NCBI RefSeq assembly: GCF_037975245.1
Contig: NC_092568.1
Coordinates: 24,907,501 to 24,971,500 of the forward strand
Origin: Apostichopus japonicus
Taxonomy: Eukaryota; Echinodermata; Holothuroidea; Aspidochirotida; Stichopodidae
DNA length: 64,000 bases
Direction of reading: 5' to 3'
The position numbers and the translations under genes were made by a program. Below, in pieces: positions 51,971-63,239 of the stretch. Within the stretch, counting starts at the first letter, position 1, and each line of letters opens with the position of its first letter. A model generated the notes under the pieces. The model was not told where the DNA came from, did not search any database, and was given only the letters and a program-made list of their open reading frames with translations.

Positions 51971-52928
51971 TACAATCCGTCCATAAAGGTTAATACCCCT
52001 GCCAAAATCAGTGGGGATAAATTTGGTAAATTGCCCCCTGCACCTTTGAAATCCTGTGCACGTCCCTGTACACGCCCCTTCCCTGCCACTACTCCTCTCT
52101 CTTCATAATAGCACGTGCCTTTCCCATATCTCCGTTGAATCGCATGGATTTTTTTTTTTAATTGACACTAGCGTTTTGTAGATTTACAATATGACCGTTT
52201 ATCGACGCTCAAGGTTCCAAAGGGGAAAATATACTTCCTGTTACATGGTATGAAATATTATTCCATTCGGAGATTTTCAAAAGTCCCTTGTACTCTGTTT
52301 TCGATCGACAAATGGAACACAGGCTTAAACAAACCCAAATGATTCTTTTCATTTTACAAATCCGTGGAGAGCATCAAAACAGTCCTGGTAGACAAATCTA
52401 TTGTGCAATTCTGAATCAACCTTGGACATTGACCTCCGATACCCTTGTATTGCACTGTGTGCCTAAAAGTTTATTAACATCCCCCTATGATGCATGACGT
52501 GAACTTCCCTCCTACAGAGGGAGTAGGCGACATGTACCGCAGAGCACAGCGTAGCATCTAACGCGTTCAAGTTCACAAATTTGGAAACTCGACGAGGAAT
52601 TTTATTTTAGTAGATGACTTCTTTTGGTGGTTCTTTTTCCTCGGCTGTTTGAGGAAGATAAGTGCATCACTATCATCTCTATGATATAACATTTCTCAAC
52701 GGTGACGGTTGTGTCCATGTCTCCTTGATGTGTTTATGTTGCGCGTTGTCTCAATGCCATTGTACACGGGAAGACATTTAGTCATTTTCCCCGACAGAAC
52801 ATGGACTAACCACATATGAGAGTATATATGGCTGACACATACCTCTCTCCATTGTTCATTCTTCTAATCTGTTCATTTGATAAACATCTATTTGTACCCA
52901 TTGATTCTATAGTGTTCTTCATGTTCCG

Positions 52929-53030
52929 CTTCAAAGCACTCGTACTGACAGTATGAGCAGCATAAATATCACGTTTCTTATCAGATTAAGTTTTGGAACT
53001 GTTCATACTGTCAGTATGAGTGCTTTGAAG
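52929..53030 (+). other. Strong 32-bp hairpin, 38-nt loop
   Basis: Arms at 52929-52960 and 52999-53030 are reverse complements at 30 of 32 positions. In a plus-strand transcript both remaining positions are G-U wobble pairs; in a minus-strand transcript they would be A-C mismatches. Size and stem length are in the range of a microRNA precursor or a small foldback element. It ends about 205 bp before the 3.7-kb TIR element. No known microRNA was recognised. Confidence 0.6.
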
Positions 53031-53539
53031 CATGATAGCATGATATAGTAGGACAGTATAGAGTGTTATTAGCATTAGAAAATTATTTCCAGCTGGCCAT
53101 GTTAAAACTGAAGCTAGGTGACTATGCTGATCTATCCCTTACCCAGTGTTGCTATACCCATTTAGATTTCACCCAGAATGTATCAACACTGACCGTGAGA
53201 TAACATTTTCTGTTGTTTCATACCTAATAAACGTACACGCAAAAAAATGGAGTGTTGAATTTTAACACTTTCCAGGTGTAACCGTTCACCCTACACCTGA
53301 AGGGTTACTCTGACCCTGAGTAGGGTTACATAATTTATGTAGCGTGGATTTTTTAACACCTGCAGAAGTGTACTTTCAGTTCGAGCATTCTGATTGGTCA
53401 AACCTCCCGTCAGCTGGATTCTTAGTACCGTGAACACCCATTTACCGTACCTAGCAATACCTGTACCAGTTTGTCGACATTTATCGTTACTAAATGTACT
53501 ATAGTAACCACAGCCATATATACGTTCAAGCCACAAAAC

Positions 53540-54905
53540 GTTACGTACTCAGTGTGCGATAACGAGCTACAATGGCATGAAAATGACGTTATAGGAGACT
53601 GGGGCCTGGAAGAATTGATTGAAAAATTCGAAGGTATGTTTTGATATTATGTAAGTGTACGTGACAATTACGAGATATGCTTAGAGACCCACGACTAAGC
53701 TGGGTAGACGAATGCATTTGAATCGCTTGCGTTACGTAGACCTAACGTTAAAGTCATACTATAAGTTAATATAATAGGCTAGCTGCTGTTTGTCATAGTC
53801 AACTCATAATTGTCAACGAATCAGTGTAGCCTACATACAAGTAAACATTAAACGGAATTGCCTTCGGACGGACGGAGGACTTTGGTCTAGGCCTTTATTG
53901 TAATCTAGTGCATTCTATTCCTTTTTGTGCGTTAACCGTAACTTCGTATACCCTGCGAGTCAATTTTTTAAGTAGTACTACTACTAGGCCTAGTACTAGT
54001 AGTAGTAGGGTATACTTAGGCTATTTCAAGACAATGCATTTTAAATAGCATCAGGCATGGGCCTATAGTTACGCTGGTACTATGTTCAATAAGGGATAAA
54101 CATATATTCATGTAATGCAATATATAATTACCACTAATTGCCATTTTAGCTTGTAAGTTGTAGCAAGTAGGCCGAAGCTGATGTGGATTGGTGATACTTT
54201 TAGACCTAGGCCTAGGCCCAACTATAATTTAGATATCTTATGGAAGTGATCTAGCTGTTATAATTCATTATCAATCTACACAATTGCATACAGTGGGAGT
54301 GAGCATTGTTTTAAGCATTGTTAACATGATGCATTGGTTATAAAAGTTGCCTACCTTGTCTGATGAAAGTTTAATGCAAGTTCCTGTTTTGACAAGTAAT
54401 CACTATAGGCCATCTGGCTTTCTAGATTCAAACGTACTTGAAGAAGTTAGAATCACAACTGATTAAATTGTGTGCATTTTCTTTAGGAATGTTCATGTTT
54501 TGTGAGGGGTATATGTAAAAAACTGCTTATGCTCCAAGGTTTTAACACAACTTCATTATGATGGGAATTTTCTTTTCTTTTCTTTTCTTTGTTGTTACTT
54601 AGGAAGCATCAACTTCGAATTCTATTTGCAAAAGATTTCAGAAAGACCTCAGCAATATGTGTTACTTCTTGGAGGAAGCAAAATACACCCCAAGCAGTCA
54701 TTTGTGATCATCCAGAGACATGCCCTACCCCAGAGGACATTTATGAAGCCATTGATGTTTGCTTCAAATTATTCTACGTGTTAAATCTGAATTATACCAA
54801 ATTGCAAGTCTCGGTGCCTGGGAATTTTTCCAAAAAGTTGTCTACAAGTTGCCTGGTGGTGTGAAACGCAACCAGATTCGAGATTTTTATGCTCACCGTG
54901 CCGAC
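53540..54905 (+). pseudogene. Broken two-exon gene similar to SAM-domain / SAMD3-like multicopy proteins
   Basis: Exon 1 encodes WHENDVIGDWGLEELIEKFE, the pattern of a SAM-domain start (W..-DV..W-GL-ELI-.F), and ends at a good donor GAAG|GTATGT (53633/53634). A 969-bp intron ends at TTACTTAG (54602). The splice is in phase and restores a glycine, continuing as SINFEFYLQKISERPQQ. After FVIIQRHALPQ the frame is lost near 54735. The continuation, EAIDVCFKLFYVLNLNY, lies in a second frame. A third frame near 54805 gives GAWEFFQKVVYKLPGGV before the coding signal dissolves into a tandem repeat. From memory, this order (LLLGG, SFVII, then DVCFKLFYVLNL.Y and WEFFQ) is like a multicopy family in fish and invertebrate genomes annotated as SAM-domain-containing 3-like. 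Two frameshifts make this a pseudogene unless the assembly is wrong. A reverse CCAAT box (ATTGGTC near 53393) upstream may be promoter remains. Confidence 0.6.
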
Positions 54906-54908
54906 AAA

Positions 54909-55395
54909 AAAAAACAACGTTACTGCAGTTTAGCAGTTGTCATAGACAGAATTCCACGTTTCCTCATCTCACGGATCAGAATGTATGTAAAGTTGATGCT
55001 TATTTGGAATTGTCTTTGGGAAGAGTTTTTTCTTTTTGTTTAATTTGGAATACCAAAGGCACGAGCCAACAACAAAGACAAAGTAACTGCAGTGTAGCAG
55101 TCATCATAGACAGTACTCCACGTTTTCTCATCCCACGGATCAGCATATATCTAAAGTTGTTGCTTATTTGAAATTGACTTTGGGAAGAGTTGTTTCTTGC
55201 GTTTAATCTGGAATACCAAAAGGCATTTGCCAACAACAAAGACATAGTCACAGTAGTGTAGCAGTCATCATACACAGCACTCCATGTTTTCTCATCCCAT
55301 GGATCAGAAGTTTTCTAAAGTTGTTGCTTATTTGAAATTGACTTTGGGAAGAGTTGTTTCTTTGTCTTTAATCTAGAAACCAAAAGGCATGTGCA
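54909..55395 (+). repeat. About 165-bp tandem triplication inside the TIR element
   Basis: Three successive units share a core of the form AACTGCAGTGTAGCAGT, then a TCATAGACAG-type block, a CTCATCCCACGGATCAG-type block and a TTTGGGAAGAGTT block. The cores begin near 54921, 55084 and 55249, a period of 163-165 bp. The first unit starts inside the end of the broken coding region, so the array was made from the end of the gene plus following DNA. A decayed piece of the same core recurs near 56010. Confidence 0.8.
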
Positions 55396-55668
55396 AAAAA
55401 ATAATGTCGAGAACAAACTTAAAGACTATATATATAACCATGAACAATCTACATATCTCAACTATCTATTTCTATAACCATGAACAATCTATATATCGCA
55501 ACTTTCTATTTCTATAATATACCTCTTTAACTATACTTTGTAAATATTATTGCTATGGAGATGGAATTCTTGGGCGTGAGCCAGTGAAAGTCCGAAAGTT
55601 GGTGCTTATGTAGGTCAGGCAGGATGAAGGAGAGATAAGGGGAGATGGGGGTCAAGAGGGGTTAGAGA

Positions 55669-55688
55669 TGTGTGTGTGTGTGTGTGTT
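55669..55688 (+). repeat. (TG)n microsatellite
   Basis: Ten TG units inside the 3.7-kb TIR element. Confidence 0.9.
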
Positions 55689-56514
55689 TCTACAGTGTAT
55701 GCTATGTACAGACTACTTATGATATTGTGTGAGAGGAAGGGAGTTCACTGTTCACTTTGACTTTGACTTGGAATATTGGCCTTGTGTGTTGTTGTGCTGG
55801 CTGTTGGGAAAATGAAGGGTGTGGCTGAGTGAAGTGACTGCAAACTGATGAAGACCTGAGAGATTGAGTGAAGGAGTAGTGAAGGAATAAAAGTCACAGA
55901 ACATTATAAATATTCTCTATTCTTATCTTTGGAATTCCACGCTTCCGCATGAAACTTTGCAGCTTTGTCGGGACTAAACTAACATCGATCCTCTACTCGA
56001 CAAATAAAGACCAAGTAACTGCACTGTAGCATTTGAAAATGTTGGCACTTTTAAGTTGACTTAATTCCACAAGACAATACTTTTATAGTCTAAATTGTTC
56101 GTTTTACATTTAATGGGATATAATAAATGGACCTCTGGAATAGGAAGGTAGTAGGGTGTTTAATTGCTGAAAATCCCACATTCTGAATTGTTTGTGTTGT
56201 CATTGCTTTTTGCTCTCTCTTAAATGTAACTTTCTGCTGTGAGCGATTCAAACATGCATCCATATTGTTTACCTAATTACTAGGTAATAATTAACCTAAA
56301 ACCTGTATAAAATATTTACTAAAAGGGTGCGATGTAAACTTTTCTGGCAAAATTTTACATAACAGTATTGTATTTGCGTTACATAATAAACATGTAAAAC
56401 TTTACAAACCAGCAGTTAAATATACATCCAGAAGTATAAACGAGAGAGCACTATTGTGTGTTGAGAGTCCATTAAGTATCATCTTGACACAGATGACAAA
56501 TGAATACTATATGG

Positions 56515-56760
56515 TGGTAATTCTACTCACTGAAGCAGAACTTTGACACCCAGAAGGCCAAAAAATGTGCACTAGAGTGTTAATTATACTCCCTGAAGTG
56601 CAATTTTGACACCCAGAAGTGCTAACAAATGAACACTTTATGGTGTTAATTTTACTTCCTGAAGTGTCATGTTGACACCCAGAAGTTTTAACAAATGAAC
56701 ACTTTATTGTGTTAATTTTACTCCCTGTAGTGTACCTTCAACACCAGGAAGTGTTATTTT
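56515..56760 (+). repeat. Subterminal ~65-bp repeat array of the TIR element
   Basis: Four successive units contain GTGTTAATTTTACTCCCTGA, then a TTTGACACCCAGAAG-type block and AACAAATGAACACTTTA. Units start near 56515, 56580, 56645 and 56710. They lie 170-410 bp from the right end and share their GTGTTAA word with the terminal repeat, the arrangement expected of transposase-binding arrays. Confidence 0.75.
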
Positions 56761-56947
56761 GACACTTGTATGGGTGTTGTTAAGGCAACACTCGCAAAGT
56801 GTTATATTATGTTACACTTCTGAAGTGTTAATTTAACCCGGTGGGTGTTGTCCCTAATCCAAACAGGGTGGGGTGTTAAATTCAACACTTTACGATTCAA
56901 ATTTAACACTTCATTTTTTTGAGTGTATATTATAAAGTACACAATTT

Positions 56948-57218
<271 letters not shown>

Positions 57219-57716
57219 TATTGTACGGGCACACCCAGTTTAAGCTGGCTGTTTGTTCTAATCCTATATATCGTGCAATACTCATCTTTCCGGCCTCTAT
57301 CGTCCGGCGTTCGCCTTTCTCTTACCTTTTCCAGTCAATGTTTGCGTACCAACGAATCACTTTTTATTCTCTTTTTCTATCTCTCTCCACCTTTTCCTCT
57401 CCCTGTCTGTTTTTACTGACTTCTCAATTTCCCTAATGGCTCACGAGGTAACTGAGTCATCACACTGAGTAATTTGGCTAAAAAGTTTAACAATTAATTT
57501 CCTCTGTCAAGGGGGATCACATTCAAAGATAATAAATGCCAGATCCCAGATTGATTGTAAGAAAGATTTAATATTAATGTCTTATCTAACGAGACATGAC
57601 AAGGAAAATTAAGCCTTTTTAAAAACAAAAACCCATGGGTTTTGACAACTTGTACATTACCACGGTGCATGTGGACAATGAACAAAAGCAGTACGTTTGT
57701 GGAATTTGAAAGAAAT

Positions 57717-58035
57717 AGTAATCATATAGTATCATATATTATCATATAGTAATAATATAGTATCATATAGTAATTATATAGTATCGCATAGTATCATATA
57801 GCAATCATATTGTATCATATATTATCATATAGTAATCATGTAGTATCATATAGTAATCATATAGTATCATATAGTAATCATATAGTCTCGTATAGTATCA
57901 TATTGTAATCATATAGAATCATATAAAATCATATAGTTATCATATAGTATCATATAACATCATATAGAAATCATGTAGTATCGTATCGTATCGTATAGTA
58001 TCATTTAGTAATCGTATAGTAATCATATAGTATGG
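57717..58035 (+). repeat. ~21-bp ATAG-type array
   Basis: Units are of the form AGTATCATATAGTAATCATAT with many variants (TATAGTCTCG, CATATTGTA). The array runs into a more degenerate TAGGTA-rich stretch downstream. Confidence 0.88.
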
Positions 58036-58079
58036 TCGACAGTAGCTTGTAGTTGTAAGCAACACTAGAGGCAAATTTG

Positions 58080-58530
58080 TAGGCCTCAGGTAGGTATATT
58101 GTTATATGTCAACATGTAGTTGTTCGGTCTGTGAATATAGGTTCCAGGTAGTGCTATAATTAGACAAGTAGATCAAATTGAACTAGAAGCTATAGGTATA
58201 GTATTCTATATAGCGGTATGTGTAGGCCCTTTACCAGGGGTATCTAGGCACAGGACAGTATATGTATGTATACCGGGTAGGTTCGATGGACTGGAGTATT
58301 TCTGCTATGGGATTTAGTTAGGTAGATGGTAACAGGTATGTAACTAATAAATATAGCTAGACATATTACTAGACAGGTAATTCGGTAGATAAGTATATAT
58401 AGGTAGGTAACTATAGGGTACTTAGGTAATCATGTAGGTAACCATATAGGTAATCATATAGGTACTCATATGGAATCATAGGTAATAGGTAATCATATAT
58501 AGGTAATCTAGCTAGATATAGGTTGGATGA
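58080..58530 (+). repeat. Degenerate TAGGTA/GGTAATCATATAGG-rich stretch
   Basis: The short words TAGGTA and GGTAA recur without a fixed period, for example GGTAATCATATAGGTACTCA near 58451. It looks like a decayed relative of the array just upstream. Confidence 0.45.
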
Positions 58531-58534
58531 TAGA

Positions 58535-61500
58535 TGGGTCTGGTAGGTAGCTTGGTAACTTTAGGTAAGAACTTACACAAGGTAATGATAAGTAAAGTGT
58601 AAAGGCTGGTACGTAAGAAAGCAGATATAGGATCAAAATATTGTTTCGAATGCTGGTCAAACTCACTTGTACTGTATTTAATATATAACCAATCTGCAAG
58701 TGGATAGCTGCACTGAGTCAGGTTTTATACGGATGACGACGGTATGACTAGTCATTTATCACCGACTTGCGTTTATTTAATTATGTCTTTCAGATGATAC
58801 ATACCCAACTTTACATTTAGCTGTCAAAGAAGGCCGTTCCTATCAAAGCAAACATTTTGACAGAAGGTATACGATCGAGGAATGACCGAGAACTAGTCAC
58901 CGATTTAGTTTAAGTGGTGAGAGGATCTGGAGATTGTCGAGCATGAGTGTAAATTGGTCACAAAATATGTTCATGTTCTGATATGTAATCACAAGGTTTG
59001 CCTCTTTTAAATATGCATCTAATTTGTATTTGCTGCAATCTTATACTGTACAATATATATACCCAAACTAACCAAGGGGAAACAAAATTGTATACGTGGT
59101 CTCCTGATATTTAGTTAACGTTAATTCACAAACCGTCGTGCCATGGTTGACGAAATTAGGCATTAAATTCAGTTGTTTGCGACTCAAGGACTACAAAAAA
59201 CAGTACAATTAATATTTGTGGGACACACAAAAAAATCTTGTACTACTGAGTGACTGATAGTTCGCCAACTAGAGGGCGCAAACAACTTCAACTAGCTGAT
59301 CTCATCTAGACTGCGCAGAGCGACGTATACGACTTTGTGTGAACATTTATAGTGCTTAAAATGAAAGGCCGTACAGCACTACATGCATAATGCAGGTTTT
59401 AACATTACCACAATGAAAAAGTTAATATGTTAAAGGCATTGAAGACTCGCCCCAAACCGCGCTCTGAAAAAGTTAACTTTCCGTTGCTTGCAAATGACGT
59501 TTTCTTCATGTCGCTACAAAATGCAGACAGTAATGAAACGTGATATCTTGTTATCTAGACCCGAGATGTCCACGCTGCTATGTACACTATGTTGTGGGTA
59601 TTAACCGTAGCTGTATGTGTTGACTGTATACTAGTGTCAAATTACCGACGGTAGCAAAATGTGTGTGTATTTTCTGGGATCGATGGTGGTGTCTAATACT
59701 TCTGTTACACCTCATTCGAAACTAGGTCAGAGTACCGGCATGAGACGTTTCTTTGTGCGCGAGTCTTCACACCCTTTCAGGTGCTGTACCTGTGTAGGCC
59801 CATTAGCTTTTATGAAACCGGTAAACGTTTCTCATACATTATGATGCATTACGCAATGATAACATCAACTCGATACGGAAGGGGGCATTTGGTTCATCGG
59901 TTGGTTACAATGTCGTATGGTAGGTTGCTTCGTGTTCCAACATTTTCTCCAGTTTCGCATATACAGGGAAATGGTGATCGAAACATAATACATTTATATG
60001 CCTAAATTGTATTGTCTCCCAGCACCGGCAAGGATACGTCTTAGATCCTTCGAGACCAAGTCTATACCTGTAATAGCCAACCTTGTCTGATCACCGTGGC
60101 AACGCCTTATAATGTCACGTGATGTATGATGTGCAGTCTACGATCACTGTGCGTGCACCAGTAAACTATCGTTCACCCAACGTTCATTTTCATTATTAGT
60201 GGCTACGATGTTTAACTTCTTCTCAAGTTTACGCTGATGACAGAAACGTCGGATTTTCCTTCTTCTTTTTTCTCTCCTTCATTCGTCTTTTTTTGTATAA
60301 ACAAACCTGTCATGAAGCGTTTCTTAGACCTCTGAGAGAGACGTTATTGATCATGAAACGGAGGAAATTAAATGCTGCCAACCATAAATTATGACTCATG
60401 TCACTGTAGAGAATGTGTAAGCTGTATATATGTTTATACCGGCTATATATATAAATGTATGCTAGACTGATCATAGCGACAGGTAAATGCTGGCAAATAA
60501 CAAAAACTCACCATGGGTGGCCATTTCTACATTCTATTTGGTAAACCTGTGTTGCACGGCAACGCTTGATTGTCAGTTAGGCAGGTCTGCGTGTGTGAGT
60601 TCAAAGAAACAGCCTGTATACGCCAATATATAACACAGGATGAATTGGGGTGTATGTCGAATAGACCAAATCTATGTGTACTTAGTCAAAACGATATTTG
60701 AAAATATTCTCTTCTTTTGTTCAAGAATTTCATGACTTAATCTATACTGATCTTCCGCAGTTATGGAGTGATTCTTCAATTTGACACCTCAACAGTTATC
60801 AGGCTATATATACTATGGGTGTTTAATACATCGGTACATTTAGTGGTCAGTAAAGCTAGCCAGCTTAATTAGTATATGAACCCACAAGGGCTATACCCCA
60901 CCTCCCGCCCCCTCCTCGCACCTACCCGGTACCTCCCTTCCTGAGTAGAAAGCTTATTATTTGTTTTTAAGGACTCAGTTGCGGTTGGCTGTATTTAAAT
61001 CCAAGTTTAATGTCTAATGTGTAAAGTGATAACGACTTATGTAAGAAAACTTCCCTATATGTAAGTGCATAGCAGGTTTATTACATGTATTCCCTACAAC
61101 AGTGCATGTCATGTGTTACGAAGTTAGTTAAATCCTATAAAGATATGTGTTATGGTTGGCTAAAACACCCGTATTCCTGGAAACTCCCGCATTCATGACA
61201 ACTTTAAAGTGATTAGCTACATTTGATTGCCACTGAAAGCCTTACGTTTGCGATGCAGCGTCCTGGGCGTATGGGGTCAAGCAAATATCCTAACTAATCT
61301 CCGTGATTTCCTTAGATACGCAAAATGAAATGAAATCTATACAAAAAATTATGTGCTGCATGTACTTGTAATAATTGACCTGACCTGGAACTTACGTCAC
61401 ACAAACTTGAGTCATGAAACAGTTTATTCTTTCTGGATTGCTGCTCCTCATCAGAATTCGTCTATGTTGACTGCATTGCTTCCATGTACCCATTAACACA

Positions 61501-62060
61501 GTTTTAGGTAACCGATCGATTATATACAGTATACCCCAAAAAACGCATGAGCAACCCAAATATGTATAAGTGGGATCATACAACAACTGAATAGAGTTGT
61601 ATGAAATGTACGTAATGAGAAATCAAACGTAATGAGAAATCAAATAGGCCATCAAATATACGGTTGTTGGTGCACGAGTCTACATATAAAGTAGACAACG
61701 CATAATACTATATTTGAAATGATTAATCAGGCGCTGGGCTATTATTTATTACGCTATGGTTTAACAAACAGTCATATTAATTCTGCAAATATGAAAACTA
61801 ATAGAAAAAGAGATACATCTAATATTTGATAATAATAAAACATCGTAGAAAAGCTGCGAATCAAATGACATTGTTCATTTCCGAATAAAGTTTACATGGA
61901 TGAACGAGTCCACAAGAAAGCCCGTGGTGACAGGTAAAAAACTACGAACATTTTGAGCAAGCTGACAGCGGCAGTCAAAACGAGGAAATATCACATGACA
62001 GCGAAAACAAACATTTTCTTCAGTTCAAATGAATCTTCACAAAAAGATTGTTACTACAAA
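58535..62060. other. Intergenic, no gene supported
   Basis: Unique sequence with slightly higher GC around 59.2-60.4 kb. No convincing exon, repeat or RNA gene was found by eye. Confidence 0.5.
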
Positions 62061-62068
62061 CAGCAGAT

Positions 62069-62590
62069 TCACAGATATTTAAGTAAAACAATAAATTTTA
62101 TTAAAGCTGCATATTTTCGATGATTAATGTTTTGTAATTTATTGTCCTGGCAAATTCTGATTCGAGAAGAGCCGTTGACGTCATCCTGGTTAACCGCGTG
62201 ACAGTCTGTCTGTCTTTGAAATGTCCACCGACGACCGTTGAATAAATAAAAGACGACCACAAACGGGACTACATGCATAGAGACTTGTGGAAAGTCTTTG
62301 CTGTTGTTTAGAGTAGTAACACGTGCCTTTGCTTGTCTGTAACTAACACGCGCAAACATACTATCTAGGTACATGTAATCTTTACATGAAACTAATTTAA
62401 TTATTATGTCGATAGTGTTTGATAATTCACGAGTGTCAAGGGTTAATACTGACCGAATTTGTTCTGCTTCATGAATACGCCGCTGCTCCTCCGGGGTGAA
62501 TAACGGGCCTGTACTCGTTGCATGCCTGGCAGACCAATAATGAACTAACTGACTCCAGGCTCTTAAATATAACAATTCACAGAAAATCAC
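62069..62590 (-). other. Unrecognised 173-codon open frame downstream of FABP copy B
   Basis: The longest non-repetitive open frame in the window other than the FABP genes. I do not recognise the protein. Its N-terminal third (roughly residues 20-70) has a plausible protein-like, charged composition, for example FTPEEQRRIHEAEQIRSV. The remainder looks like untranslated or intronic sequence. On the minus strand the protein-like part lies between a possible acceptor (TTGGTCTGCCAG, near 62529) and possible donors (GTCAGT near 62457, GTAAAG near 62386). It could therefore be one exon of an otherwise unseen gene. It could also be chance, or part of the 3' region of copy B, whose stop lies about 130 bp upstream. 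Confidence 0.2.
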
Positions 62591-62720
62591 ACATAGGCCT
62601 GACCATCACCAAATAAAAGAGTAAATAAGCCAGCATCGTTCTGTAAAAGAAGGTAAGGCTGCTGAATAACGAATTCTATATACTAAATAACACTAAATGG
62701 TTTATAACTTCAATCCTTCT

Positions 62721-63134
62721 TCATTTCAACCGTTTGAACACTCTCTTGCAACAAGCGCTTCCCTTGTTCAAAGTCATCACCATTTCATTTCCAACCAATT
62801 CCCTGGTAACCACGTGAGGAGGGTCAGACACATCCTTTTCTCTAAAGTGTAACTTGTCATCTCCATCTTGTTCCACGATAGTCATTTGTTTGTCTCCGTT
62901 TGGAATCATGTCTTCGAAAGGCTCTCCCAGTGTGAACTTTTGCACGTGTGTCATCACCACCGGTACATTCATCGTTATGATATACTGGTCATCGCTCGGT
63001 TGTTCGATCTCGCACGTCGGATTAGGAAATATTAACGCCGCTTTCCGTATCAGAACCGAAACGCCTATCGCTTTCATGTAGTCCTCAAAATTCTCGCTAC
63101 GATCCAGTTTCCACTTGCCTACGAGTTTAGCCAT
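62721..63134 (-). CDS. Intracellular lipid-binding protein (FABP family), intronless copy B
   Basis: Encodes a 137-residue single-exon FABP-family protein, same strand as copy A and about 71% identical to it (96 of 136 positions by hand alignment). Predicted role by family: cytosolic binding and shuttling of fatty acids or related lipids. Seen: identical first 20 residues to copy A, IRKAAL at 29-34, PNGDKQ at 78-83, VVTRE at 108-112 and CKRVFKR at 129-135, then a terminal LK. R111 and R131 fit the carboxylate-binding arginines; the third ligand residue is Phe133 rather than Tyr. Lys21, Arg30 and Lys31 coincide with the three-residue structural nuclear-localisation signal described for FABP4; copy A has Val21 instead. 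An in-frame ATG 63 bp upstream (63195-63197) would add 21 residues, but the internal ATG is chosen because it matches the paralog and FABPs start here. No introns interrupt the frame. Differences from copy A are spread along the protein and many are conservative, which suggests a functional gene, not a recent pseudogene. Confidence 0.93.
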   Translation of the reverse strand: MAKLVGKWKLDRSENFEDYMKAIGVSVLIRKAALIFPNPTCEIEQPSDDQYIITMNVPVVMTHVQKFTLGEPFEDMIPNGDKQMTIVEQDGDDKLHFREKDVSDPPHVVTRELVGNEMVMTLNKGSACCKRVFKRLK

Positions 63135-63202
63135 CCTCTTTCCCAAAACTTTAAGAAAATTTGTGTGTAAAGATGATAAAAAACTGAACAGTTCCACTAA
63201 TC

Positions 63203-63231
63203 AAATCTCTCTGTGACAGATAGAGATTTTT
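63203..63231 (-). promoter_or_regulatory. Upstream block shared with FABP copy A
   Basis: About 69-97 bp upstream of the copy B start codon. On the minus strand it reads AAAAATCTCTA, twelve bases, AGATTT, the counterpart of the block upstream of copy A. Both sub-blocks are exact matches between the genes, while the spacer and surroundings have diverged. Confidence 0.45.
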
Positions 63232-63239
63232 GTCTCGAC

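Larger units (their letters stand above)
53236..56925. mobile_element. 3.7-kb terminal-inverted-repeat element with TA flanks, carrying a broken gene
   Basis: The left end begins CACGCAAAAAAATGGAGTGT and the right end, reverse-complemented, begins CACTCAAAAAAATGAAGTGT. The match runs about 28 bp with three mismatches. Each end abuts a TA dinucleotide (53234-53235 and 56926-56927), consistent with a TA target-site duplication. Both subterminal regions are rich in GTGTTAA/TTAACAC words, with a four-unit array of ~65 bp near the right end. The interior holds a two-exon gene relic resembling SAM-domain proteins, not a transposase I can recognise. The element is therefore probably non-autonomous, or its transposase belongs to a family I cannot identify. 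Superfamily is left open; TA duplication alone does not define it. Confidence 0.72.

Noticed and set aside
63135-63197. 21-residue N-terminal extension of FABP copy B
   Set aside because: The upstream ATG is in frame, but the paralog has no counterpart and FABPs begin at the downstream methionine.
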